The translations under genes and the position numbers were made by a program. A DNA stretch of 64,000 nucleotides from Pseudisothecium myosuroides. Lineage: Eukaryota > Streptophyta > Bryopsida > Hypnales > Lembophyllaceae. Below are positions 11,132 through 24,013 of the stretch, piece after piece. Position 1 is the stretch's first letter. Each line of letters opens with the position of its first letter. The stretch spans positions 42,747,724 through 42,811,723 of the forward strand of contig OX637287.1 in assembly GCA_951799445.1 (NCBI GenBank), read 5' to 3'. Below the pieces are notes generated by a model, which was given only the letters and a program-made list of their open reading frames with translations, searched no databases and was not told the DNA's origin.

Positions 11132-12876
11132 GATGAAAACACCAACAGACCTCCAAACGAACTAGACACAAAACGGTATCCCCTAACCCTAATTAAAAAT
11201 TCCGAAAAAACTGAGCCGGCATTGACAAAGCTTGGGGTGCAGACATGCTCTCTTGCGTATTTAGCGTCGTGTCGCACAAAGTTGAACTTCCCGAAAGCAC
11301 TAGAACACAAAAAATCGCACGACCTAAACCCTAATTTGTTCAAATTGAAACCCAAAACGACACCGACAATTTGGTGAAAAATGCGAGGATTGGTACTCTT
11401 ACACAATGGCAATGAGAAATTCACAGCCGCCCTGAATCTGTCAGCAGACAGCAAGTTCCCGATCAAACAAGAGTCATACAGAATGCCCCTAGAAAACCAA
11501 CTCGCTTAAACCTCCCCAATTCTAACGTACTCAAACGCAATTGTTACAATGAAATGAACCAGCTCTTAACTCAAGCTTACAGCTCACGAAAGATTTTGCC
11601 AGTGAGTGTCAATGCCGCACAAACAAGGTTGAACACGATCAAGGTTTGCGACATCCAGTTTCAAGGGCTCTCAACAGCATCAGAAATGTCGATGCAAACC
11701 CTTCACAGGAAGATTTACATCCAAGGTCACGGATGAAACAAGAAAAAATGTCGATGCAAACTCACTTATTCATCCAGAAGCGTCGACGGAAATAGGGCTA
11801 TAGCCTCTAAACCCGCCCGTCTTGCCCACTTCGGAGGGGCTTGTGTTTGCAACTCTTTAGCAAGCGACGATCATTTTCCCGTCTCGTATGCTCTTCATCC
11901 AGCTGCGCGTTGGAAAAATTGTGTCCAATTATGTGTGAATTTTAGCAAAGTATGAAAGCTCCATTTGGATATGGTAAGACAGAATCTTACCATTCGCACT
12001 GGTGCGCGGCGAAGGGATCGCCATGGTCCTACTCCAATTCGCTCTCATTGAGGGCATTACCGTTGTTGCGGCAGCCATGTGCGCTTCGAAGAGCCTTTCC
12101 GAATTCCAGAGTGGTCGTCTCCCTCGCCGAGACGCCCCCAACGAAGGGCGACACCTCGGTGAGTACTCTGTGGCATTTCTCAGTTTTTTGGGTAACCGTA
12201 TTGCTGCTCTTACGCTTCTACGAGTTTCGGAATTGGTGTAGTAGAGGTGCCATTCAGAATTCTGTTACATGATTTGAACCTTTCTACAGCTATTGATGAT
12301 TGAGTCTTAAACCTTCGATTGTTGAAGAATCATCTGTATCTTCTAGTGGTTATGAACGTTCAAATCTTCATGGAAAATATGTGCTTCCCTTTCTGTGCAT
12401 TCAGTGATTCTGGCCTGCCTCGAGAGTAATAGTTGAGCATTGAAGAAGTCTTTCGTAATACTAGAATTGATGATTATTTGGATAGAGTAGATAATTTTTC
12501 TTACTGTGTTAATAAAATTTTCTTTCAATCGCATTTTGCGTGGCTGGTTGGCTAGTGTGCGAAGAAAGGGTAACGTGCGATGAAAAGCATGTCTACCCTA
12601 ATTCTGATGGCACTCAGCAAGTCATACAATCGTGTTCAACTTCAGGTTGGCTTTCATCTTTCTGTATCACCGTCTCGTCAACGAGCTGACCAGCGTAGAC
12701 ACCTCTCACAAAGTGACCTATTTGCTTCACCATCTTGCGAACCACATACAACCTAAAACCCTAATACCCTAAAACCCTGTGCACTCAAACGTCTCTAATC
12801 AAACCGCCCGGGATCTCAAGTTTGTCACGATGACATAGTTTGAAAGTGCGACAAGTGTGCTACATTCAATGGTGGT
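11132..12876. other. Divergent upstream region between TMEM18 and the PPR gene, with a possible small exon
   Basis: The TMEM18 promoter and leader lie at the left. GC content rises around 12000-12160, where a plus-strand ATG (12023) opens a frame ending at a good donor, TCG followed by GTGAGT (12159). Its product begins MVLLQFALIEGITVVAAAMC and matches nothing I know. Its splice phase does not fit the acceptors I tried before the PPR gene. It could be an upstream exon or a separate small gene. Two copies of ATGTCGATGCAAAC occur at about 11686 and 11746. Confidence 0.3.
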
Positions 12877-15549
12877 GTGGCAAGTGTGCAGGAAATTCTA
12901 GAATGTTATTTTAGAGAAGGTCATAAGTTAGGGTATACCAAATTTGAATCGGCAACTGTGATGCAGATTACGTCGAAAAAGAAGAAGGAGGGATACCGAG
13001 GGAATTTGTTTCTGGATGGAGTAGAGGGTCGAGTCAACATCATGAAGCAGATGGACCGCAGCGTCGACCTAGAACTAATCCTAGACTCCTTGCGAGACTG
13101 CACCAGTGAGGAGCAAATGAAAATCCTAATGTCCCAATGGAAGGGGAAGCTCTCCCAGCGGTTGATGATGAGCTTACTGAAGCTGGAACGCGACTGGCAA
13201 CGCTCCCTCGCCCTCCACGATTGGATGCTGGAGGAAGGAGGGTACTCCCCTTCCCCTTTTGGCTACAACATCGTCATCCGCAACGTGCTCAAGGCGAGAA
13301 GATGGACGTTAGGGGAGGGCCTGGTGAGCGAGATGGTGGAGAAAGGTTTGGTTCCGGATAAATACACATACTCTTCTCTTATCAGTTCCTTTGGGAAAGC
13401 GGGCAAGTTCGACTCTGCCGTCATGTGGTTGCAGCGGATGGAGGAGAAGGGGGTCAAGCCTGATCTTGTGATTTATAGTACCGTGATTGAACTTGCTGGA
13501 AAGCTGAAGAATTTTCCCAAAGCTGTGTCCTTGTTCGTGAAGATGAAGGAAGCAGGTTGGTACGAAACACTAAAATTTGATGTCACCCTTGTCATATACT
13601 CCGTATTATTCTAGGACTGTCTATTGTGTTGTTATAAGACCCTTATTTTCCCATTCGATTTCAACTTAGTATTGTCGAGGTCTGTCTATTGCCATGACAT
13701 CCTAGAGACCCTTAGTTGAGCACCTTGTGAATTGGCATGAAAACAAATCTCTGAAACCTTGTTTTGCGAAGTTGAGAGCAATTTGAACAAGTGAGAGCTC
13801 CTCAAGCCCGTGATCCATTGTCTTCACATTTGAGAGTATGTCAGAGTTTTAATTTTGCTTGATTTGCTCTATGTACTCGAAGTTGGAATTGTTCTCAAAG
13901 GTGCCATGCCACTACTACTCAAGGATGTTATGAGTGTGCTGTTACAAAATCATAATTTTCATTTGATGTCAACCTTGTCAAAGATTTCTTTAGTGCTCTA
14001 TCTTCTGTTGTTACAAAACCCTAATTTTCCAGTTGATGTTCGCTTTGTCGAAAGTTCGTCTAGGACTGTCTATTGTGTTGTTATAAATTCCTAATTGTCC
14101 TCTTGATGTCAACCTTGTCAAAATAGTTTATAGGATTGTCTATTTCATTTCATGCCATTTTATACCATCCTAGAGCAGTGTTGACCGCCCACGTTATTTC
14201 CCGGAATTAGTAGTCAGGCCCCGAGGTGCTTGCGTCTCCTTTGGAATTGTTATGTTGTGTGGGTAACCCATTTGAAACATCGTGTAGGTATTGTTCCTGA
14301 CCGTGTGGTGTACAACTCCATGATCAATTTGTTCGGCAAGGCGAAGCTGTACAAAGAGGCGGAAGGCATTCTTATGGAGATGACTAACTCAGGGCTGGAG
14401 CCGGACACTGTCACATACACGGCTCTGATGAACGCGTATGCGGAGAATAAAATGTACACGGAAGCGAGAGGAGTATTCTTGGACATGCGCGTGAGAGCTT
14501 GCCCTCCAGATCTCACCACCTACAACATAATGATTAACGTCTATGGCAAGCTGGACCTAGTGAAGGAAGCCGAGCACCTCTTTTGGAAGATGAAGGACAC
14601 AAGAACAGTTCCCAGTGTGGTCACGTTCAACACTTTGATCAACGTCTTCGCGGAGGCACGACATGTGGAAGGCGCGTTACGAATCTACCGTTCCATGCAT
14701 AGCAAAGGCTACTTGCCCAACATTGTGACATACAACACCATCCTCAAGATGTGGTGCAATGGCTACGACGTGCTGAAGGTTTCGAATGTGCTACAGCAGA
14801 TGCAAAGGAGAGGAATTCCACCGAACGCGGCGACGTACAGTCAGTTGATAGCCTTTTATTGTAAGATTGGGAAGTTCGACCGGGCTGCAACTTTATTTCA
14901 GAGTTTGCGTGTGCAAGGGTTTCCCATGGATTGGGTGCTGTACCATTCTATGGTAGTGGCGTATGAAAAGGGTGGATTGTTAGGCCACGCCAAGCGGCTT
15001 CTGGAAGAGCTGAAGATACCAGGCCATGTCTCGCGGGATACAGCTATTAACGTCATGGCGTTGGCTGGGAAAGTAGACGAAGCTGCTAAACTGTTTTGGC
15101 GAGCGGAAAATTCCGGCGAGGTGAAGGATATTGCAGTGTATCAGAACATGATCAAGGCTTTTACAGGAGACAGGAAGTTTTTGTCATCTGCTATCAAGGT
15201 GTATGATGTAATGAAGCGAAGGAAACTGTTGCCAGACTCTGATACAGCGCTCCTGGTCTTAAAGGCTTTTGGTAATTTGGACTCATTACGTGAAGCGGAG
15301 GGCGTTTACAGGGAGCTTCAGGAGGCAGGGCTGGTGTTCAGGGAGGATGTTCACGTGAAAATGTTGGAGTTGTATGGACATTTTGGAGAGCTTGAATCGG
15401 CAAAGTCTTTGTTCCTGAAACTGAAAGAGGAGCGGGTGGTCTCTGAGAAGACCCTTTATCTGACTATGGCACGCGTTTACGAGCACAGGAATAGGTTGGA
15501 TGATGCCTCAGAGATGATTCAAGCATTAAAAATGGAAGATGAAGCCTGA
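12877..15549 (+). CDS. P-class PPR protein, At5g39980-like (PDM3/EMB3140), two exons
   Basis: Exon 1 ends at 13555 (GCAG before GTTGGT) and exon 2 starts at 14288 (after GTGTAG); the phase-1 junction restores KMKEAGIVPDRVVYNSMIN in frame. The joined protein has about a dozen 35-residue PPR motifs. Its order and linkers (ERDWQRSLALHDW, FGYNIVIRNVLKA, GKFDRAATLFQSLR, GLLGHAKRLLEELK, SGEVKDIAVYQNMI) match my memory of Arabidopsis At5g39980, a chloroplast PPR protein linked to plastid intron splicing and seedling greening. The frame is open to 12877 without an ATG; in-frame ATGs are at 12961 and 13042, so the transit peptide or first exon is not located. The 732-bp intron is filled with degenerate repeats built on GATGTCAACCTTGTC and GACTGTCTATT phrases. 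Confidence 0.88.
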
Positions 15550-16121
15550 TTTTTTTAGTGAGTCTCGTGGCGTTGGATACTTTTTGCAAAGACATCACGA
15601 GCAGTTTCACATCACCTCAGTGTCTGACGACCATCATGTGAGTATGTTTTACCAAGGTCTTTTTGTGCAGTTGAGCGTTGCTTGTTGCGAACCGCATGCC
15701 AATGTAAAATCAGTTTTCGGCTTTCTCCATTCATTGCTGGCCTTTCCTTTAAAGAGTGGATCACTTTCATATCTTTGTAAACTCAGTGGAGCCCGTTTCC
15801 ATAGAGGTGGCAACCACTGATATGGAGAGCATGCTCATATCTTATATGATTGTCCCTCTTTACTATTAGATAATGCTCGAGAGCCAGGAGGCTTGAGAGT
15901 ATTATGGGACATAATGCCAAGTCTAATAGTTCATCACAAAGGTTCATGTCTGTACTTTTTTACAAATCTAATGGTGTAGAAAGAGGGACAACATTATGAG
16001 TTACAATGCTTTTTTGACTATCCAATGTAATGATGACAAATCTGCTTTGAAAACTGGACTTGGCATTATGCTATCTTTCTAGACCCTTATTGAGCATGAT
16101 TGACAAGGATCCAACCATTGA
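15550..16121. other. PPR 3' flank
   Basis: No separate gene. The 3' UTR of the PPR gene should lie here. The frame opening at 15539 has no recognisable domain. Confidence 0.4.
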
Positions 16122-17198
16122 GGCTATATCCGGTAACGTCCGGTAACGTGAATGTATGGAAATAACATTGCTTGCCACTCCGCCACTCGTTATTTCTCAT
16201 ATCGAGGCTCTACTTTCACGTTTCCTTCATGTTTCCTAGTCCATTGACGATTCCTATAACTTTTCCATTGTTGGCCTGCCTTGCTCCAATGTTCTTACAT
16301 CTTCTGGCTGATGTTTAGGTGGATGGACTTCCTGTGCTCGACTGTCAGCATCCAGCGCTCTAGAGGGAGACTTTTATGCTCGAGAAGATGGACGTGGGTT
16401 TTCGCAACGCAGGGGTTGCTTCCACCACTCGGACTCACCGACAGTACTGATTCGGTTAACCAAAAGGTGGGCTTACATCTACCATCCTGTACTGCTCATG
16501 CTCATGAGGTAATGTATCTAAGTATCTCCTCTCTGCAGTACGAGCAATATGAGCAAGTTCTCTTGAATATATGATTGGCTTTAGAGAAGCAGATTTGGAT
16601 TTGGGCTTCACCCATGAAGAGGGTGTCAATATAGAAAAAGTTACACAATTATACCTGACCAGCATTTGTCTTGACGGTAGCCGTATTGGATCCTTGGTCT
16701 TGGAATGTGAATATTCTTGATTGAGTATACTGTCAGTATTTCTTATTTCTGTGCAGTGCGTTTATGCTTCGCTTTCTAGAAGAAATCACTTTCAGAATTC
16801 TTGAATTTCAGCAACAAAGTTGGGGTTATGGATTGAACCTCTGTGCTTTTACTAGAAATTCAATGTGGCGAGGCCAGTGAAATGGTTGATTGGGTTCACT
16901 TATATAGTGGCATTTGTTAGGCACGAATTGTTTTGGGGTTCCTCTCTCTTCATAGGGTCACTGAAATAGAGAGGAACTCCAACCACCTAAGTTCCCACTA
17001 CATATCCTATGATTAACTATTGTTGCTCTATAAGTGGGTTTTAGACCTTCAAGTGGGCTTTGAAAGAGGATGTTCAATTCAATGCATTCCATGACGCAAG
17101 TGGGTGACAAGGGGAACAAGTTCTTTGTTGAATCTTGTTCATTGTTGTATGATTGAGCATTGCACACAATGTGCTACGACTTGTGGCCATATGTCACT

Positions 17199-17327
17199 AG
17201 GGCTTTTTTTTTGGACAAGTGTCCCCTCTGTTGGCTTCATAGTAGAGGTCGATTTCTGGAGGAATGAAGCCTGAGTGGTGGCAGTTCTGACAGATTTGGT
17301 GATCTATCGCCAAAAATAAAAGCCCTC
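17199..17327. mobile_element. 129-bp MITE with 9-bp target duplication (Mutator-like)
   Basis: Ends AGGGCTTTTTTTTGG and CCAAAAATAAAAGCCCT are inverted, followed by one extra base. TATGTCACT flanks both sides (17190-17198 and 17328-17336). Copy B has the single uninterrupted site (about 39508-39516), so the insertion followed the A/B duplication or was lost from B. A 9-bp duplication suggests the Mutator superfamily; the termini are short, so the class is tentative. Confidence 0.65.
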
Positions 17328-19160
17328 TATGTCACTATTATAAAATTTCATTGATAGCCATGATTGTGTGTCTATAAGGTTTAATTTTAAATCATATTAG
17401 TTGAACTAAGCTAAACTTAGGTGAAATCCAAGAGTGACAAATTGTATTCAGAAGATACAAAATCTTGAAGTTCAATTGATAAATTCTTCAAATCCATTCT
17501 TTAATTGATCATTTTTTTAATGAGTATCTATTTTTTATTTGGATTTATTAGGACACATTAAGTTTATCTCATTCTACCTTCTCTAATTGTTTTGCAACTT
17601 GGTGTAAGAGCACCTACTACAAATTGTAGCCTTCAATTGATAATTTTTTCAAAATCATGCCCTAATTTCAATATCAAGGGTTGAATATTCTAAAATAGTG
17701 GGCGTTAAGGTTGGAAGATTACAAAGCTGAGTTGTCTTAGGCTCCAACTTCCGAATTTAATCAAAATTGAAGACCAAATTCCCTAAACTTGAATGCCTAC
17801 TAATATGTGATTGTTCAAAATCAAGATTTTTGTAGGGCACATTTTTGGATGGACACCCATCCTACCATCCATAATCACTCCGTAGTTTTGTGTAACTTGC
17901 ACTTATTATAAGCCATAGCATACCACATAAAATATCCAATCTTATCATTGTACAACTTGGAATAACATACATCCACTACAATCTATAATATAAATCATAC
18001 AATATCCAATCTTCCATCATCAATTTACTACTACATGTAACATGCACCCACTACAAGCTATAGCATAGAGCATATAACATCCAATCTCCCATCTTCATTG
18101 CATAAATAGGTATAAAGCATACAACCATTGAAGTAGAGGTATTCAATTTTGTTTACCTCCTCCATTATTGTGAAGTAGGGGTCTCTTGAAGTGTTCCAAA
18201 TATGACCTTAAAGAGTTAAACCATCATTATGGGATGTTTCTAACTTTACATATGGCACAAAATGGTTGCAAAGTAATAGTCTTCAATAAATGGTTTTAGA
18301 TCTTTCTGAAGGTACTTCAAACGGCATGCAAAAATAAAACACTTTAGGTTTCTTCAAGTCTTGACTTTGAAAACTCACAAAATCTCCACAAAATCTCCAC
18401 AAAATATAAATTTTTTTCAAAAAAATTTACAATTTTCATTTCTCTACATGTAATAAAATTCCCCTAATTGTAATTTGGACTCTATCTATACACATCAGCT
18501 TGAGTGAATAATTTTTAATCTTTCTACTTACAAATGGTAACCTATAGTTAGATTCTATAGCAACTGTGTTGAAATTTGTTGCAAATCATCAAACATTGCA
18601 TTCTAGCTACCAAAATAACAAAAAGATTACGCAGGAGATAGTATTCCAAACCAAATATTTTGAACTACCTTAGAGAAAATGCAAAATGCAAAATAAAAAG
18701 TTGGCATAGAAGTAAGTACACCTATAATCAAGACTAAGAAAATTTACTATTATAAAATATAGATTATTGTTATTGGATCTCATTGGCAAGTGAAAAAGGA
18801 TAAGAACATACTTCAACCTTACAATGTCTGGGCAATCAAAAAATTGATACAAAAATGACTTTTTGAGAAACTCTCAAAACAAAGATAGCACCTGTTCATT
18901 CAAAAATCTGATAATTTTTGGCTAACTACGTGCCTTGTCCTTCCATGGTTGTTTGGATACTATATGAATAAGATATGAAATTTCAAAATATTGTACACAG
19001 TTTTATCAAAAATCAACACAAAACTCTCATGTTCCGCTTCTGCATATCTTGTAGGGATGAAATGATTATGGGTTTGCATGCCTCAGAAAAGATCTTCTTG
19101 TCAGTTTTGGACGATTGGAAAACAATTGCAGGGCAGTTGTCACCACTCGTTTGTCACATA

Positions 19161-19569
19161 AGGTAGTGTGCTCTAAAAGCGAGTGGCCTCTTCAAATCGA
19201 CCCTATATTTAAGTATGAAATGGATATTAGGTGGTCCTTAAATGGACCTCTCAAGTCATTGAGAGAACCGAGAGAAAAGCATTATCTATTGTAAGAGCCA
19301 ATCATTGGCCTTCATTCACTCAAATCACTTTAAAAGTTGCAAGTGGTCAGATTTTGGAAGACATAGGGTCACAAATAGGTGCCTACAACAGTTTTTTCTG
19401 AAAATTCATAAGTAATTCAAAAATGATTCAAAAAATATGAAACCACTTGTGTTACGTTCCGCATCCATTTTTCTTTCTCTGAAAAATGATCCAAAAATAT
19501 CTCTGCTTACGGAAACCTGTGAAAAAGGCAGACCAGCCCTTAAATGGTCGCTTTTAGGCCATACTACCT
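19161..19569. mobile_element. 409-bp MITE with TA target duplication, AGGTAG termini
   Basis: Left end AGGTAGTGTGCTCTAAAAGCG, right end CGCTTTTAGGCCATACTACCT, flanked by TA on both sides. Copies B and C lack it (copy B reads CACATAAACTCAG through the site), giving a clear empty site. The TA duplication points to the Tc1/mariner (Stowaway-like) group. It is related by its termini to the element at 19677-19970. Confidence 0.75.
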
Positions 19570-19676
19570 TAAACTCAGAACCAGAGAGCCATGCTCTGGT
19601 GACTAGCATGCTGTACGAGTCCGGTTATGGCGCTTGCATGTTGAATTACCTCACTAGGTGAGCCTTGCTGCCAGTA

Positions 19677-19970
19677 AGGTAGGGGGCTATAAAAGCGACC
19701 TGTCTCCAAAAGCGATTTGGTACATTTTACTTCTAACATGTACCAGTAGTGTACATTTCAGGAGAGGGTCGCTTTTAGAAACCATTGTGTTTTCAACTTC
19801 AAAAATTCATAACTAATTTCATGAAGGTCCAAGAAATATGAAACGACTTGGGTTAAATGCCAATTCCAGTTTTCTTACTACGAAAATTTACTGAAAATTG
19901 TTTTAAGGAGTTTAGCTTCTCCCAAATATGCAATCAGCTCTTAAAGGGTCGCTTTTACAGCCCCCTACCT
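19677..19970. mobile_element. 294-bp MITE with TA target duplication, same family
   Basis: Left end AGGTAGGGGGCTATAAAAG and right end CTTTTACAGCCCCCTACCT are inverted, with TA on each side (19675-19676 and 19971-19972). Copies B and C have the empty site. Further AAAAGCGA phrases occur just inside the ends. No coding frame. Confidence 0.78.
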
Positions 19971-19974
19971 TACA

Positions 19975-20236
19975 AACTTGCATTCTTCTCTATCAGCTGC
20001 TCAGAATCTTGCCCCTCTGCGATTAACCCGAGTTTTGCAGCAAGGCGCGCATTTCTCAGTATCAATAGCTCAGTCTGTCACTTCCCTGCCTGCTCCACAA
20101 GTTTTCACAGCAAGGGCTTGCATTCTGTAACAGTAGCTTAGTGTCTGCGTGTTGCACGAGTTGTCGCAGCAAGGCGTGCATTCTTCGGTATTGTAGCTCA
20201 GTCCCTTGCCTCAGTATTCAGCAAGATTCGGGAGAG
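19975..20236. repeat. Degenerate leader repeats upstream of UGT copy A
   Basis: About three diverged units of 70-90 bp, each with a CACGAGTT or CACAAGTT phrase, then GCAGCAAGG, GCATTCT and AGCTCAGTC or AGCTTAGTG. The same block precedes UGT copies B (about 42222-42476) and C (about 62030-62365). It ends only a few bases before the ATG, so at least part of it is probably 5' UTR. Confidence 0.6.
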
Positions 20237-20240
20237 GGAG

Positions 20241-22274
20241 ATGGCTCCGAATGAGAAGGCGAGGACGACGACGAGGACGACTCGGGGGCACATTGTGATC
20301 GTCCCGCTTCCTTCACTAGGTCATGTCACTCCTGCCTTGCAGTTGGCGCGGCAGCTGTTGGCCCTGGGCTTCCGCATCACTTTCGTCAACACCGACCATA
20401 ACCACGAAAAATTGATGAAAACTCGGAGCTCTGCCAAAACTATGGCGATGGAGCCCCCTGAGTAAGCACTACGAACTCTTGAGTATTGCTAGCTTGAATT
20501 GGTTTCTCGAGCGAGCTTCGGTCCTGGTTGAGAGTTAACTAGGGTTTCGGGTTGCAAAATTGATACTCTCATGACGTCTTTTGTAGTTCCTGTGAATTCT
20601 GATGTTCATAAGCATGTTGTCAAATTTCATCAGGCTCCGCGTCGACGAAGTAGCGCGAATTAGCTAACTGCGTTGTTAGCACCAATTTGCTGACATTGCA
20701 GGAATTTAGTAACTAAGCTACTTTGCGCTACTTGGTTGGCGTGGGACTGGGCAGGGCCTAATCAGAGGTGATGAAGACTGAAAGAAAAGGTGTGACACCA
20801 ACTTTGGAGTAGACTCTGGTAGAGGTCTCGCGCTCTAAACATTCATGTACTGCTTGAATGATTTCTAAGGTGGTAACCCGAATTCACTAGAAGAATTCTA
20901 AACACTCATGTAATGCTTGCAAGGTCTGTAACCTAGTAACCCTAATTGTGCAGCGAAGGCATTGAGTTCGTCTCGATGTCCGACAATCTCCCCGACGATG
21001 TTTTCCTCGTGCGCAACTTCCAGGAGTTCAACCGGGCGACCTTGAGCATGGGCCCCATCTTGGAGGCGCTTCTCCTGACCTTGCACCCGCCCACCATCAC
21101 CTGCGTCATCCGCGACATTCGAATGTCGGCCGTGCACGCCGTTGCGAAAAAACTCGGCATTCCCGTGGTCGGTCTGGCCACCCCTTCCGCCATTTCCAAG
21201 CAATGCGTCTTCAACCTCCCAGTCCTTATATCCTCAAGGCTTCTCCCATTGCCACCTGCTCCAGACGATTGCACACCCTCCTTCAACGCAAGTAGTCTTA
21301 TGCTAAATCCCCCTCGAAGTCCAGCCGAAGCAACCGCTCGCCAAACCCCAGTGACGCCCCACATTTCTGGCGTCTCCCCAACTCTGCGAGTCCAAGACCT
21401 CCCAACTCACATCCTCGCCGACCTCGATGACTCCTTCCTCAAAATCCATCGCGACATACAAAGTCCGCTTCTCCCTGACTGTGAATGCATCCTCTTCAAC
21501 ACGTTCCACGACTTAGAGGGGGAGGTTCTCGACGTCATCGACTTAAACTCGCGTGTGTTCGCTGTAGGCCCTCTCATCTTGGCCGGGGCGGGAACTGGCA
21601 GTACACTCCGAAAAGAAGAACCTGGCGTCCTCTCTTGGCTGGACACCCAAACCCCTAACTCCGTCCTGTTCGTCTCGTTCGGGAGCGTGGCCACGGTCTC
21701 CATCACTCAGATGCAAGAGCTTGCTTCCGGTCTGGAACAAAGCAACGCTTCCTTCCTGTGGGTGATTCGAGCCGACACCATCGTCGACGAGGAGAAAGCA
21801 GAATTCGAAACGTGGTTTCCAAAGTTTGCGCTCAAAATCAGAAACCGTGGATTATTCGTTACCTGGGCGCCGCAAACAGCCGTTCTCTCCCATCCCGCGA
21901 CAGCTGCGTTTCTCACGCACTGCGGATGGAACTCCACCATCGAGAGCATCGCACTTGGAGTGCCGATGCTGGCGTGGCCGAGATTCGCAGACCAGACCAC
22001 GAATGCGCACTATATTGTGCACATTTGGAAAGTCGGGATGCAGCTGGAGGTGCGAGAAGCTGTTGTTGCGAAAGAAGAAATCGAGCGGAAGGTGAGGAAG
22101 ATGGTGGCGGAAGAGGGAGTGGATCCCGAGGTAGATGCCATAAGAGCGAATTCGAGGAAGCTCGAGGTGTCGGCGAGGAAGGCCGTTGCGAAAGGAGGCT
22201 CTTCGCATGCGGCGATGGCGAAGTTCGTGGAGCTTCTCGAGAGGTGGATGACGGCGTCCCCTTCCAATTCTTGA
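20241..22274 (+). CDS. UDP-glycosyltransferase, family 1 (copy A)
   Basis: Exon 1 is 20241-20461 (donor GTAAGC) and exon 2 is 20954-22274 (acceptor TTGTGCAG), giving 513 residues, a normal plant UGT length. The N-terminal sugar-acceptor lobe has PLPSLGHVTP with the expected catalytic His at residue 28. The C-terminal PSPG box begins at about residue 378 (WAPQTAVLSHPATAAFLTHC, then GWNSTIESIALGVPM) and ends in Asp-Gln. A final Gln is typical of UDP-glucose users. The likely role is cytosolic glycosylation of a small hydrophobic molecule; the acceptor cannot be read from sequence. It is the first of three tandem paralogues, and copy B is about 95% identical over exon 2. Confidence 0.93.
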
Positions 22275-23265
22275 AGCTTTCGGTGTTCATGACAATGGAT
22301 AACCAGGCAACGGTCCTCCCCATGCGGGGAACTACAATGGCATAAACATTTAAAGCTCCACGCAGTGAGTCTGAGTATTGAGAAAGAATCATGCAACTTT
22401 CTGAGCTTGGACCTGCACCCAATAGCTTGCTATTTGTTCTTTACGCTTGGCTATGTTCTTGCCGATGAGATCAAGAGGTAAACCTACGTAAATTCATCAT
22501 CACACTGTAGGGATGGAAAATTTTGTTAAAATGGCGTCCATTCATTTCCTTCTTTCAACGGGAATTTGTTGAATTGGCATATTCCCCCAACTTGGCACTT
22601 TTACGTTCAAACCGTGCGTTTTGAAATCTATACCAGTCCTAAACTTTCGGAAGGGACTTCTAAGAGTTTTAATTACCATCATCGGAAAGAAACAGAGTTT
22701 ACCACTTAGGAGGTGCTAATGGTAGTGAGTTTACTATGTAGTAAACTCATAAAACTCCCTTGTTTAGAGCTTTGTGCTGATGAATCACAATTTTTGATGC
22801 CCTGAATCATGCCAATTCAATTTAACAAAATTCTCCATTTGCACCCTTCCCCTTGAATACTGCCATTTCAAAAAAAATTGGTTAGGGTTAAGTGCTTGAT
22901 TATATTGTAATAAGGTATATACTATATAGCATGAGACTCAATGATTCCCATGATTCTTGAAGTAACTACTGTAGGTTACACGGTAGGATAAAAGCACTTC
23001 ATTGGATGCTTCGAGTTCCTCCGTAAGGGATAAATTGTCGGTAAGAAGCTCTCAACTGGTCACCCAACGATGAAATTTTCTAGCCAACTCAATATACCGG
23101 TATATATATATAACCATGATGAAAATCTGATGGGCTTAACTCGATCAAAGCGAAGGTACGTTGCTCACAGTCTTGATTACCTGATTGCATGTGGAGTCCC
23201 AGGGGTTCTCGTCGGGCTGTGCGGGCTAGCTATCTTGTAGATCGAGTTCGATCTACTAGCTGGCT
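22275..23265. other. Spacer between UGT copy A and the large element
   Basis: Similarity to the DNA 3' of UGT copy B fades at about 22325, marking the duplication edge. A short perfect hairpin (GAGTTTACTATGTAGTAAACTC) is at about 22727-22748 and a TA microsatellite at about 23098-23112. No gene. Confidence 0.45.
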
Positions 23266-23573
23266 GTACAGTGACTCCAAAAACTGAGTCTATACTTCAT
23301 TCAATTTTACTCCGTACACCATATGTTGAAAAGAAGTGGACAAAATCCAAGTGAGCAAACATGAATGTTGTAGTGTTCATTGTGTACTACAATCCTAAAA
23401 AAATTTGAAGCAAAAAGCAATTACGGTTTGGAAGTAAATGAATTCCAAAGCTAACCACCCCATAGACTCAGTTTTTGCGGCAGGGTTCATAATCACTCTA
23501 AAAATTGCCTATGCATCTTTCTTGAGCTTCAATGGCTTGGAACCCATATTTAACTAATTCTGGACAAATCCAC
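23266..23573 (+). repeat. Left terminal inverted repeat of the large element (308 bp)
   Basis: Reverse-complements to 37764-38036 plus 36735-36762. The single difference in the outer 270 bp is GCGG versus GTGG after the CAGTTTTT phrase, a CpG-type transition. Within the repeat, CAAAAACTGAGTCTAT (from 23278) recurs inverted at about 23463-23478, so each terminus has its own internal inverted pair. Confidence 0.85.
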
Positions 23574-24013
23574 AGTCCAGAAATCACTCGGCCGGCAGCC
23601 GAAACAGCCGAATCCCGAATTCTGACTTCCAATGTCATTGAACGTAACTGAACGCAGTAGACTTGAAGAAAACACGCCTAGCAAATGGAGTGACATGACC
23701 ATAGCAAATGCATGGTTCCAAAATTCCCTCAATGAAATAGTGTGACCAAAACATTATAATTGTAGAGAATCATTTCCGGGTGGAGGGAATATTCGCTAGC
23801 CAATCCAGTATTTTTGTTCGTGCCAATTGAATGAAAGAAATCAGCTAAGTAGCCTGTACAATAAGTATCAGCTGTCAGCCGATAACTGAACTGAACTCCA
23901 TTAGCCCCTCGTTCGGAATTCCTATAATCCTGAAACGCGACGAGGTCAATGCATGTTGAATTGAAGCAAGAGTAGATAACGACAGTGAATCATGTGAAGT
24001 GAGCATTGCTATT

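Larger units (their letters stand above)
16122..20240. repeat. Tandem segmental duplication copy A, upstream part (paralogous to 38333-42480)
   Basis: Starts at a doubled TCCGGTAACG phrase (about 16130) and runs collinearly with copy B up to the UGT gene. The last 1.2 kb or less is also shared with copy C. Long stretches are near-identical, for example around the CTGCAGTACGAGCAATATGA phrase in both copies. Differences between copies are mainly small transposon insertions, listed separately. No coding gene is supported upstream of the UGT. Confidence 0.85.
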
